From assembly GCA_005880055.1 (NCBI GenBank), contig VBJS01000038.1, positions 1-17,142 on the forward strand: 17,142 bases of DNA. The letters are read 5' to 3'. Positions within the stretch are counted from its first letter, which is position 1, and every line of letters starts with the position of its first letter. The notes beneath the pieces are model-generated. The model had not been told where the DNA came from and did no database searches. It saw only the letters and a list, made by a program, of their open reading frames with translations. Source of the stretch: Chloroflexota bacterium. Its GTDB lineage: Bacteria > Chloroflexota > Dehalococcoidia > SM23-28-2 > RBG-16-64-32. Below are positions 6,640-12,630 of this stretch, one piece after another. The position numbers were made by a program, and so were the translations under genes.

Positions 6640-7931
6640 TACACCACTCCTTTCGCCGACAGAGCGCGCCGCTCGCCGTCTGAAATGCCTATCTCCCGCA
6701 GCACTTCGTCGGTGTGCTCGCCGGCTAACGGCGGCCGTCGGCGGATCGCCCAGGGTGTCTCCGAGAGCTCGTACGGCCCGCCGGGATACTGCAACGTCTG
6801 CCCGAGCTCCGGGTGCTCGACGGGCGTGAGCCACTTCTTGTACCGGAGCTGCGGGTTCTTGGCGATGTCTTCGGGCGTGCTGACGATGCCGAAGAGGAGG
6901 CGGCGGGACTGCGCTTGCTCGTACATCTCCCACTTACTCTTGGACTTCACGAAGCGGCGGAGCACTTCGTTGACATGCGGGAAGAAACTCACCTTCTTTG
7001 CCGCCTCCGGATCCGTCGCGATGCCGGAAAGGAAACGCAGGGTAAGGTTCCGGCAGACATCGGCGTACGGCTCCTCTGTGAGGTCCTCCGCCTTGCCCTC
7101 GTCGGCCATCCAGGCCAGTAGGTCAGCCCAGGTCGCTCCGCCGGGCGTTCCCACATAGCCGTAGACGTGGCCATCGCTGGTCTCGTAGACGCCGATGCCT
7201 GGAATATCGATCGGGATTATCCCGCGCGAGCCGTTGCGGACACGCAGCACCTGCAGCATGTCCCACGTCTGCATCGCCGTCTCTTGCGTGAGCGAAAGCG
7301 CTTCCTGCATCGAGACATCCACGTGCTGGCCCTCGCCGTGCAGGTCGCGGTAGCAGAGCGCGATCAATGTACCCGCAGCCGTCACGATCGAGGAGGAGAT
7401 GTAGCCCTGCTTCCACGGAGGCAGGTTGGGCGGGTCCTGGGGGTCGCCGGCCAGCCACATCGTTCCGGCCATGGCGACACCCACAATGTCCGGCGCCTTA
7501 TAGCGCGAATGCGGGCCCGTTTGGCCGAAGCCCGTGACGGATGTGAGGATAATGTCCGGACGGATCTGGCAGAGCTTCTCATAGCCAAGGCCCAGTTCGT
7601 CGAGATACCCCGGTTCGAAGCTCTCGACAATCACATCGGCGGTCGCCGCTAGCTTTCGGAACACGTCCCGGCCCCCTTCCGAGCCGAGGGAGAGGGTGAC
7701 CGATCGCTTGTTGGTGTTCAGGTTCCACCAGTAGAGCGAGTGTTCCGGGCCCGGCTCGTCGTGAAAGAAAGGAGGGAGATTCCTCACGGGATCTCCGTCC
7801 GGCGGCTCGACCTTGATGACGTCCGCGCCCAGGTCTGCCAGCAGCTTGGTGCAGTACTGGCCTATCTCGCCGGCCAGATCCAGCACTCGGACATCGCCGA
7901 GTGCAGGAGGCGTTGATTCGGGATCGGTCAA
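6639..7931 (-). CDS. Family III (CaiB/BaiF) CoA-transferase, paralogue 2, catalytic Asp apparently absent
   Basis: From a TTG at 7931 the product has 430 residues. Family features are GDVRVLDLAGEIGQYCTKLL, LGADVIKVEPPDGDPVR, NKRSVTLSLGSEGG, DVIVESFEPGYLDELGLGY, TSVTGFGQTGP and a C-terminal PPLAGEHTDEVL. Where paralogue 1 has YPDYV, counted back from the GxGQ turn (GEGQHVDVS here), this protein reads KQGYISSS (about residues 174-181), with no Asp. It may therefore be a non-catalytic partner subunit. The open frame extends to a TTG at 8000, but TTG 7931 is chosen because it forms a 4-nt TTGA overlap with the stop of the preceding gene; no good Shine-Dalgarno sequence precedes either. The stop overlaps the hydrolase ATG by one base. 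Second gene of the operon. Confidence 0.9.
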   Translation of the reverse strand: MTDPESTPPALGDVRVLDLAGEIGQYCTKLLADLGADVIKVEPPDGDPVRNLPPFFHDEPGPEHSLYWWNLNTNKRSVTLSLGSEGGRDVFRKLAATADVIVESFEPGYLDELGLGYEKLCQIRPDIILTSVTGFGQTGPHSRYKAPDIVGVAMAGTMWLAGDPQDPPNLPPWKQGYISSSIVTAAGTLIALCYRDLHGEGQHVDVSMQEALSLTQETAMQTWDMLQVLRVRNGSRGIIPIDIPGIGVYETSDGHVYGYVGTPGGATWADLLAWMADEGKAEDLTEEPYADVCRNLTLRFLSGIATDPEAAKKVSFFPHVNEVLRRFVKSKSKWEMYEQAQSRRLLFGIVSTPEDIAKNPQLRYKKWLTPVEHPELGQTLQYPGGPYELSETPWAIRRRPPLAGEHTDEVLREIGISDGERRALSAKGVV

Positions 7932-8488
7932 CTGGTTCGGCGCATCAAGAGTCTCCGCCCGGCGATCCCCCCTGCAAGGGCGGCCGTCAGGGACAGGCAA
8001 GCCGCAATATACCAGAGCGCTGATGTGCCGTCACTTGCCGGTGGCCCGCCGGCGGCCGGCAAGTGCGCGGGAGCGGCCTCGATGTAGCGATCGAGGAGAG
8101 CGGTGAATGCTGGGTCCGCCTTGAAGAACCCGCGCTCGTCGCGCATCAAAGCGGGACGACCAGTTTCGGCCGAGTAGTAGGAGAGGCTGGTCATGAATTG
8201 CATCTTCCCTGGAGCGCCGCCTTCGTCGCTGTAGAGCTTGATGGTGTACGGGTCCTGCGGTGCCGGCCCGGGCGGCGTGCCGTAGTGGCCGTCGCCGAAA
8301 ACGGCGCTGGGCGGCAGCTTCTGCATCTCGGATACCGGAATCGTCACCTCGGCGGAGAGCCCGTGGCCCGTGATCCGCGCCTCAAAGGGACCTTTTGCCT
8401 CGGCCGATCTCGCAAAGGCGAGGGCTACGACTAGCGCCGAGGCTGCGAGGACGATGAAGAGCGTTGGAGCGATCGCGATCTTGCGCAT
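7928..8488 (-). CDS. Secreted or membrane-anchored protein of unknown function
   Basis: This 186-residue protein is not recognised. It begins MRKIAIAPTLFIVLAASALVV followed by ALAFARSAEAKG, a typical signal peptide with a likely cut after the AEA near residue 32. A globular extracytoplasmic part follows (GHGLSAEVTIPVSEMQKLPP, VFGDGHYGTPPGPAPQDPYTIKL, and a SLSYYSAETGRPALMRDERGFF segment). Near the C-terminus comes a Pro/Ala linker, one membrane helix (about residues 158-179) and a basic end RRLLMRRTS, so the protein would be anchored with its body outside. The ATG at 8488 is chosen for GGAGG 8 nt upstream; a GTG at 8497 is also in frame. It is the first gene of the CoA-transferase operon and its stop overlaps the next start, which suggests a linked role such as substrate binding, but that is inference. 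Confidence 0.8.
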   Translation of the reverse strand: MRKIAIAPTLFIVLAASALVVALAFARSAEAKGPFEARITGHGLSAEVTIPVSEMQKLPPSAVFGDGHYGTPPGPAPQDPYTIKLYSDEGGAPGKMQFMTSLSYYSAETGRPALMRDERGFFKADPAFTALLDRYIEAAPAHLPAAGGPPASDGTSALWYIAACLSLTAALAGGIAGRRLLMRRTS

Positions 8489-8553
8489 GTCTTCCACCTC
8501 CGCAGCTTATACAGCCGCGGCGGCGGCGCGGTTCCCGATGGCCGCGTGGACTA

Positions 8554-8569
8554 CTCAGGGGCCCCTGAG
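8554..8569. repeat. Perfect 16-bp palindrome
   Basis: CTCAGGGGCCCCTGAG is fully self-complementary with no loop. It lies in the gap between the sulfurtransferase stop (minus) and the start of the membrane-anchored protein gene (minus), about 66 bp upstream of the latter. No T-run follows it on the minus strand, so it is not a classical intrinsic terminator. An operator or an end of an interspersed palindromic element is possible. Confidence 0.6.
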
Positions 8570-8598
8570 CCAGGGGTGGAGGTATGCCGACTTACACG

Positions 8599-8619
8599 GG
8601 TCAGGGTGAAGCCCTGACC
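8599..8619. repeat. 8-bp stem, 5-nt loop hairpin (GGTCAGGG/CCCTGACC)
   Basis: GGTCAGGG (8599-8606), loop TGAAG, CCCTGACC (8612-8619). It begins 42 nt beyond the sulfurtransferase stop in its direction of transcription, so it could aid termination or protect the 3' end, but it has no T-run. The sequence, with the flanking CTACG, resembles palindromic interspersed repeats of the GGGCTTCA.CCCTG type that I recall from several bacterial phyla. Confidence 0.6.
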
Positions 8620-8661
8620 TACGCGGGATGGCGCGCCTGACGGGATCGCGGGCCGGCGCTA

Positions 8662-9513
8662 CTATTTCTCGACGGGTACGCCGACGAGGGAGCCCCATTC
8701 CGTCCAGGAGCCGTCATAGTTGCGGACGTTCTTGTATCCCAGCAGGTGCGTTAGCACGAACCAGGTGTGCGCCGAGCGCTCGCCGATGCGGCAATAAGCA
8801 ACGACATCCTTGTCCGGGCTCACTCCCTGCCCGCCATAGAGCTGCTCTAGCTCTTCGCGAGACTTGAACGTGCCATCCTCGTTGACCGCCTGCGACCAGA
8901 CGATGTTCATTGCCCCGGGAATATGTCCGCCGCGCTGCGAGCCTTCCTGCGGGAGGTTCTCCGGCGCCAGCAGCTCACCTGAGAACTCTCGCGGCGAGCG
9001 GACGTCTACGAGAGCGCCCTTCCCGGAGCGGACTTTGTCTAGGTGCTTCAACACCTGATCCCGGACGGCGCGAATATCGTCCTTCGGGCCCTTCACACTG
9101 ATGGAACTTTTCGGGTGGGCCGGCACTTCCGTTGTCATCTCGCGGCCCTCGTCTATCCACTTCTTGCGGCCGCCGTTCATGAGCTTCACGTTGTCCAGGC
9201 CGTAGTACTCGAGGACCCAGAGGGCATAGGCGGCGAACCAGTTGTTGTTATCGCCATAGAGAACAACGGTTGTATCGGAGTCCACACCCGAGCCGCGAAG
9301 CAGCCATTCGATGCCCGCCTTATCAGCGACATCCCGGACTACTTCCGTCTCCAGGTCTTTCTTCCAGTTCCAGCCAACGGCGCCCGGGATGTGTCCCGTA
9401 TCGTAGGCCGCCGTATCTACATCAACTTCTATGAGACGGACCCTGGGGTCCTTCAGGTGTTCGGCTACCCAGTCGGTCGGTACAAGGGATTCGGGCTTCG
9501 CATAGTTAGCCAT
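8662..9513 (-). CDS. Two-domain thiosulfate sulfurtransferase (rhodanese), mycobacterial CysA-like
   Basis: This 283-residue tandem rhodanese transfers a sulfane sulfur, typically from thiosulfate, to an acceptor such as cyanide or a thiol, in the cytoplasm. The N-terminal domain (about 1-125) is the inactive copy, with D88 in GDNNNW at the usual cysteine site. The C-terminal domain (about 140-283) carries the active loop CRIGERS with Cys241, preceded by DVRSPREFSGE and GGHIPGAMN. LAPENLPQEGSQR, WFVLTHLLGY and NYDGSWTEWGSLVG closely resemble the mycobacterial CysA2/CysA3 thiosulfate sulfurtransferases as I remember them. The ATG is preceded by AAGGAGG five nt away. It has its own candidate promoter overlapping the end of the preceding gene, so it need not depend on that gene. 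No signal peptide is seen. Confidence 0.95.
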   Translation of the reverse strand: MANYAKPESLVPTDWVAEHLKDPRVRLIEVDVDTAAYDTGHIPGAVGWNWKKDLETEVVRDVADKAGIEWLLRGSGVDSDTTVVLYGDNNNWFAAYALWVLEYYGLDNVKLMNGGRKKWIDEGREMTTEVPAHPKSSISVKGPKDDIRAVRDQVLKHLDKVRSGKGALVDVRSPREFSGELLAPENLPQEGSQRGGHIPGAMNIVWSQAVNEDGTFKSREELEQLYGGQGVSPDKDVVAYCRIGERSAHTWFVLTHLLGYKNVRNYDGSWTEWGSLVGVPVEK

Positions 9514-9547
9514 TGGGGCCTCCTTCTCGTGTCGCTGCTATAGGATG

Positions 9548-9576
9548 TTTCTACCGTCCCGACGACGCCTCGTCAA
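9548..9576 (-). promoter_or_regulatory. Sigma-70-like promoter for the sulfurtransferase gene
   Basis: On the minus strand TTGACG (9576-9571) is followed after exactly 17 nt by TAGAAA (9553-9548), about 35 nt before the ATG at 9513. The -35 box overlaps the stop codon of the upstream MaoC-like gene. The box sequences and spacing are the best promoter match in the window. Confidence 0.6.
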
Positions 9577-10499
9577 CCCGCGCCCGGGCCCTCGCCCGGT
9601 TCTGACCGCATCACGAGCGCACTTGTCTCGCCGGCTGCCACCTGTTCCCCCGCTTGGTTCTCGCACCGCGCCTCGTAGCGCCTGCGTATCACCGCGCCTT
9701 CGGGCGTCGCCTCCGCGAGCCGCGCCCGCGCGGTGATCGTCTCGCCGCAGAGCATCGGCTTCAGGAACGCCAGGGAAAGCCGGGCGTCCGCGTACCATTC
9801 CCTTCCGAGCTCCAGCTCCATCATCTCGCTGATGTAATCGGCCGCCATCAGACCCTGGGCAACGGTCGTTGGGAATCCAGCCTTCTTCGCAGCCTCGGGC
9901 TGGACGTGAATCGACATGCCCCGCTCCGCATTCGCAGAGTCCTCCGAGTACGCCGTTATCCTTTCCTGGGTAAGTGTTCGAGTGATCGCTGCCGGTCCCT
10001 CCCCCGCTTGGGACTGGCCTGCCGCTTGTTCCTTGTTCCTTGTTCCCCGTTTCTGCAACGGTTGCTCCGGTGGGAAGGTCATCGTCAGCCGCGCGTTTCC
10101 GATCATCAGTCCGGTTTCGTCCCGCCAGCGCGTCTCGAACACGAACCAGTTGCGCCCGCGCTTCTCGTACTTGGCGGTGAACTTGCCGTAGCCGATGAGC
10201 TGCCGGTCGAGCCGGAGCGCCGATATCGTCTCGATCTCCTGCTTGACGTGGAGGGTGCCGGGGGGCACCGGCCCAACCTGGTCCAGAAAGCGCATGCCGG
10301 CGTTTCCGAGGATGGAGGGAGGCGCAACGGGCGGCCCCCAGGGCGAGCGTTCTCTGTGCCATGAGTGCTGGTTTTCCACGGCTTCCAGGTGGCGGGCGAT
10401 GCGGTCCGCCAGCGGGTATTTCCAGGGCCCGAACTCGCGGTTCATCTCGATCGCTTCATAGGAAAGGGCCTCAGCGAGGCGCGGGACGGCATCCGGCAT
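9573..10499 (-). CDS. MaoC-like two-domain (double hot-dog) dehydratase
   Basis: This 308-residue protein has two hot-dog-like halves. Residues 1-145 resemble the N-terminal MaoC/FAS1-like dehydratase domain (GPVPPGTLHVKQEIETI, IGYGKFTAKYEKRGRNWFVFETRW, IGNARLTMTFP). Residues 175-300 resemble the MaoC hydratase domain (MSIHVQPEAAKKAGFPTTVAQGLMAADYISEMM, LAFLKPMLCGETITARARL). Such proteins hydrate enoyl-CoA or dehydrate hydroxyacyl-CoA. The hydratase-2 motif normally reads like GDxNPIH; H198 is kept, but the Asp position reads ERGMSIH, so activity is uncertain. The domains are joined by a linker encoded partly by a 7-nt triplicate repeat (residues 152-158). No Shine-Dalgarno sequence precedes the ATG, but an extended -10 box lies 9 nt upstream, suggesting a leaderless transcript. 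It is divergent from alanine dehydrogenase. Substrate unknown. Confidence 0.85.
   Translation of the reverse strand: MPDAVPRLAEALSYEAIEMNREFGPWKYPLADRIARHLEAVENQHSWHRERSPWGPPVAPPSILGNAGMRFLDQVGPVPPGTLHVKQEIETISALRLDRQLIGYGKFTAKYEKRGRNWFVFETRWRDETGLMIGNARLTMTFPPEQPLQKRGTRNKEQAAGQSQAGEGPAAITRTLTQERITAYSEDSANAERGMSIHVQPEAAKKAGFPTTVAQGLMAADYISEMMELELGREWYADARLSLAFLKPMLCGETITARARLAEATPEGAVIRRRYEARCENQAGEQVAAGETSALVMRSEPGEGPGAG
10026..10046. repeat. Three tandem copies of a 7-nt unit inside maoC-like gene
   Basis: On the plus strand TTGTTCC occurs three times without a break: 10026-10032, 10033-10039 and 10040-10046 (GGAACAA on the coding strand). As 7 is not a multiple of 3, the three copies are read in all three frames and encode GTRNKEQ in the inter-domain linker. 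Gain or loss of one unit would shift the frame. Confidence 0.85.
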
Positions 10500-10500
10500 G

Positions 10501-10529
10501 GCAGGGGCATGATAGCAAACGGCCCCTGC
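10501..10529. promoter_or_regulatory. Inverted repeat between divergent maoC-like and ald promoters
   Basis: GCAGGGGC (10501-10508) and GCCCCTGC (10522-10529) form a perfect 8-bp inverted repeat with a 13-nt centre. The centre contains the minus-strand -10 box of the MaoC-like gene, and the right arm runs into the plus-strand -10 box of alanine dehydrogenase. A protein bound here could control both genes, which makes it a candidate operator. Confidence 0.5.
10509..10517 (-). promoter_or_regulatory. Extended -10 box TGCTATCAT for the MaoC-like gene
   Basis: TGCTATCAT reads from 10517 to 10509 on the minus strand. Its last base is 9 nt from the ATG at 10499, so transcription would start at or within a few bases of the start codon, giving a leaderless message. 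No convincing -35 box is present, as is usual for TGn-extended -10 promoters. Confidence 0.5.
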
Positions 10530-10535
10530 TAGAAT
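10527..10535 (+). promoter_or_regulatory. Extended -10 box TGCTAGAAT for alanine dehydrogenase
   Basis: TGCTAGAAT lies 52 nt upstream of the TTG start, giving a leader of roughly 45 nt that contains the AAGGAGG ribosome binding site at 10577-10583. No good -35 box is seen 17 nt upstream. Confidence 0.5.
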
Positions 10536-10587
10536 CGAACATTAGGGCGAACACCAGGCCCGACACGAGCCACGCCAAGGAGGAGCC

Positions 10588-11724
10588 TTGAAGGTAGGCA
10601 CGATTAAGGAAACGAAGATCGAGGAGTACCGCGTCGGTCTGACGCCATCGGGCGCTCACGCGGTGTCAGAGGCAGGCCATTCGGTTCTCGTCGAGCATGA
10701 GGCGGGTGCCGGCTCAGGCTTCTCCGACGGGCAGTATGAGGCGGCTGGGGCGCGCATATGCTCATCCGCCGCCGAAGTGGCGGCGACGGTTGACCTGCTG
10801 GTGAAGGTAAAGGAGCCACAGGAACCAGAGTTCACGCTGCTGCGCCCGGGGCTGATTCTCTTCACCTACCTGCACCTGGCGCCGCTCCCTGAGCTAACAC
10901 GTGCGCTGCTCGATTCACGTACGGACTCCATAGCCTATGAGACGGTGCGCCGCGGCGATGGCTCGCTCCCGCTGCTCATACCGATGAGCCAGGTGGCGGG
11001 ACGAATGGCGGCGGAGATTGCGGCGCAATTCTTGAAGAAGCCGGGGCCGGGACGTGGCAAGCTGCTGGGCGGCATCGCGGGGGTCTCGCCGGCGCGAGCT
11101 CTTGTGATCGGCAGCGGGAACGTGGGGACGGCCGCGACACGGGTGCTCGCAGCGTTGGGGGCGCAGGTTACTGTGAGTTCAACCGACCTCCAGCGCCTCT
11201 CCGGCCTCGAAGCGCAGTTCCGCGACCGGATCACCACGCGCGTTTCCAGCCCATCCGTCCTCGCCGAGGAGATCGCGGGCGCCGACATCATGATCGGCGC
11301 TGTGCTCGTTCCCGGAGGCATCGCGCCCAAGCTCGTGAGCCGGGAGATGGTGCGCTCGATGGGTGCCGGCGCGGTGATCGTGGATGTTTGCATCGACCAG
11401 GGAGGGATCGCCGTGACCTCGCGTCCGACGACACATTCCGACCCGATTTACGTCGAGGAAGGCGTCATTCACTATTGCGTGCCGAACATGCCGGGAGCCG
11501 TTCCGCGAACTTCAACCGAGGCACTGACCTCCGCCACGCTGCCGTATGTGCTCAGGCTTGCGCAGCGTGGGATCGCTGTCCTCCGCGAGGACGAGGCGCT
11601 GGCGGCCGGAGCCAGCACGATCGACGGCAACCTGGTGAGTGAAGCCGTGGCGCGTGCGCAAGAACTGCCCTATACGCCGCTGACCGAAGCGTTGGCCGCC
11701 CGCCTGGGCGCTCGCAGCCTCTAG
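10588..11724 (+). CDS. ald: Alanine dehydrogenase
   Basis: This 378-residue enzyme catalyses reversible NAD-dependent deamination of L-alanine to pyruvate and ammonium. Length and residue numbering fit the known enzymes closely: R15 in RVGLTP and K75 in KVKEP for pyruvate binding, catalytic H96 in TYLHLAP, and D270 in VDVCIDQGG. The nucleotide-binding loop is VIGSGNVG (173-180), followed by the SSTD segment (197-200) at the end of the second strand, where family members read an acidic residue for NAD. YCVPNMPGAVPRTST (296-310) is a conserved signature. The TTG start is chosen because AAGGAGG ends 4 nt upstream and because MKVGTIKE aligns with the usual N-terminus. The gene is divergent from the MaoC-like gene and has its own -10 box. 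Alanine dehydrogenase allows alanine use as a carbon/nitrogen source or redox balancing during anaerobiosis; which applies here is unknown. Confidence 0.96.
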   Translation: MKVGTIKETKIEEYRVGLTPSGAHAVSEAGHSVLVEHEAGAGSGFSDGQYEAAGARICSSAAEVAATVDLLVKVKEPQEPEFTLLRPGLILFTYLHLAPLPELTRALLDSRTDSIAYETVRRGDGSLPLLIPMSQVAGRMAAEIAAQFLKKPGPGRGKLLGGIAGVSPARALVIGSGNVGTAATRVLAALGAQVTVSSTDLQRLSGLEAQFRDRITTRVSSPSVLAEEIAGADIMIGAVLVPGGIAPKLVSREMVRSMGAGAVIVDVCIDQGGIAVTSRPTTHSDPIYVEEGVIHYCVPNMPGAVPRTSTEALTSATLPYVLRLAQRGIAVLREDEALAAGASTIDGNLVSEAVARAQELPYTPLTEALAARLGARSL

Positions 11725-11739
11725 CGCGGGGTTGGCGCG

Positions 11740-11748
11740 TGCTACAAT
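11740..11748 (+). promoter_or_regulatory. Extended -10 box TGCTACAAT for the DRTGG gene
   Basis: TGCTACAAT ends 12 nt before the ATG at 11761. The predicted start of transcription is at or just before the start codon, and there is no Shine-Dalgarno sequence in the gap, so a leaderless message is likely. It lies in the 36-nt gap after the ald stop, so the DRTGG gene need not depend on read-through. Confidence 0.5.
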
Positions 11749-11760
11749 TCGCGAAGCGTC

Positions 11761-12630
11761 ATGCCCTCGCTCGCGCTCCTCTCCCCAAAGCCGCTGGCTG
11801 GTAAGACAACGATCGCCTGCGGGCTGGCGCGTAGCATTGCCGCGAAGGGGAAAAGCGTGGCCCTGCGGCGCCTGGGCGATGATCCGCACGCCGTGCAAGA
11901 CGGCGCTGTTTTCGCCCGCCTGGGCGCCGCGAACTCGGCGGAGGTGCAACTACTAGAGGCGCCGGCAGCAGAGTCGGCGACGCTGGATGGCATCGATCCT
12001 GAAGCACGGGTGATCGTCGTGGCGGATGGCGGCACCCCCGCTGAGGAGCTAGCGGAATATTGCCGGCCTCTGGGGCCGAGAATGCACGGTGTGCTTCTGA
12101 ACCGGCTCCCCGCAAAGCGGCGAGACGAAGTGCGGGCGGCGACCGGGCGAGCGGGCCTCCGGTTGCTGGCAGCGATTCCTGAAGACCGCCTTCTGGCTTC
12201 CCCCTCGTTTGGTGAGATAGGAGAGGCACTCAAGGCAGAGACGACGTTCTTTGATTCCAAGGGCGATCAGGCGCTTGATCGCCTGCTGATCGCATCCATC
12301 GCAGCCGACCCCGGTCAAGGTTATTTCGAGCGGCATGCGGCGAACACCGTGATCGTGCGCAGCGATAAGCCTGACCTGCAACTCGCTGCCCTCAACGCAG
12401 GCGCCGGTTGCCTGATCCTTACCGGCGGGCTGCCGGTACTTCACTACGTGCTGGAGCGCGCCCAAGAAGATGAGATACCTATAATGCGGACGAACCTGGC
12501 GACCGTTGACGCGGTCAAGACGATCGAGGGGCTGTTCGGGTCTGGCCCCTTTTCCGCGTCCGAAGCAAAGCTACGGAGGCTGGAACAGCTACTGTCGGAA
12601 GCAGAGATGGAGGCCTTGCTGGCGGTTTAG
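11761..12630 (+). CDS. P-loop/DRTGG-domain protein (phosphotransacetylase N-terminal-like)
   Basis: This 289-residue protein has the two-part layout of the regulatory half of long phosphotransacetylases and related free-standing proteins. Residues 1-160 form a dethiobiotin-synthetase-like P-loop domain, with a modified Walker A SPKPLAGKTT (8-17) in which the first Gly is Ser, then VIVVADGG (84-91) and HGVLLNRLP (109-117). Residues about 165-265 form the DRTGG domain, ending in CLILTGGLPV (217-226) and TVDAVKTIEGLFG. A C-terminal helix follows. No transacetylase catalytic domain is attached, so a regulatory or nucleotide-sensing role is more likely than catalysis; the partner is unknown. Its stop overlaps the stop region of the convergent zinc-ribbon gene by 4 nt. 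A -10 box sits directly upstream and no ribosome binding site is visible. Confidence 0.83.
   Translation: MPSLALLSPKPLAGKTTIACGLARSIAAKGKSVALRRLGDDPHAVQDGAVFARLGAANSAEVQLLEAPAAESATLDGIDPEARVIVVADGGTPAEELAEYCRPLGPRMHGVLLNRLPAKRRDEVRAATGRAGLRLLAAIPEDRLLASPSFGEIGEALKAETTFFDSKGDQALDRLLIASIAADPGQGYFERHAANTVIVRSDKPDLQLAALNAGAGCLILTGGLPVLHYVLERAQEDEIPIMRTNLATVDAVKTIEGLFGSGPFSASEAKLRRLEQLLSEAEMEALLAV

Noticed and set aside
7932..8000. Longer CoA-transferase 2 starting at TTG 8000
   Set aside because: The extra 23 residues are not family-like and would overlap the preceding gene by 73 bp; the TTGA overlap at 7931 is typical coupling.
4564..9513. A new defence or mobile system in the central operons
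   Set aside because: The genes are metabolic families with recognisable catalytic motifs; there are no nucleases, integrases, toxins or repeats arranged as an array.
9538..10362. 274-codon minus-strand open frame over the MaoC-like gene
   Set aside because: It overlaps the MaoC-like frame on the same strand almost completely and has Arg/Gly-rich, featureless composition; the other frame has clear domain homology.
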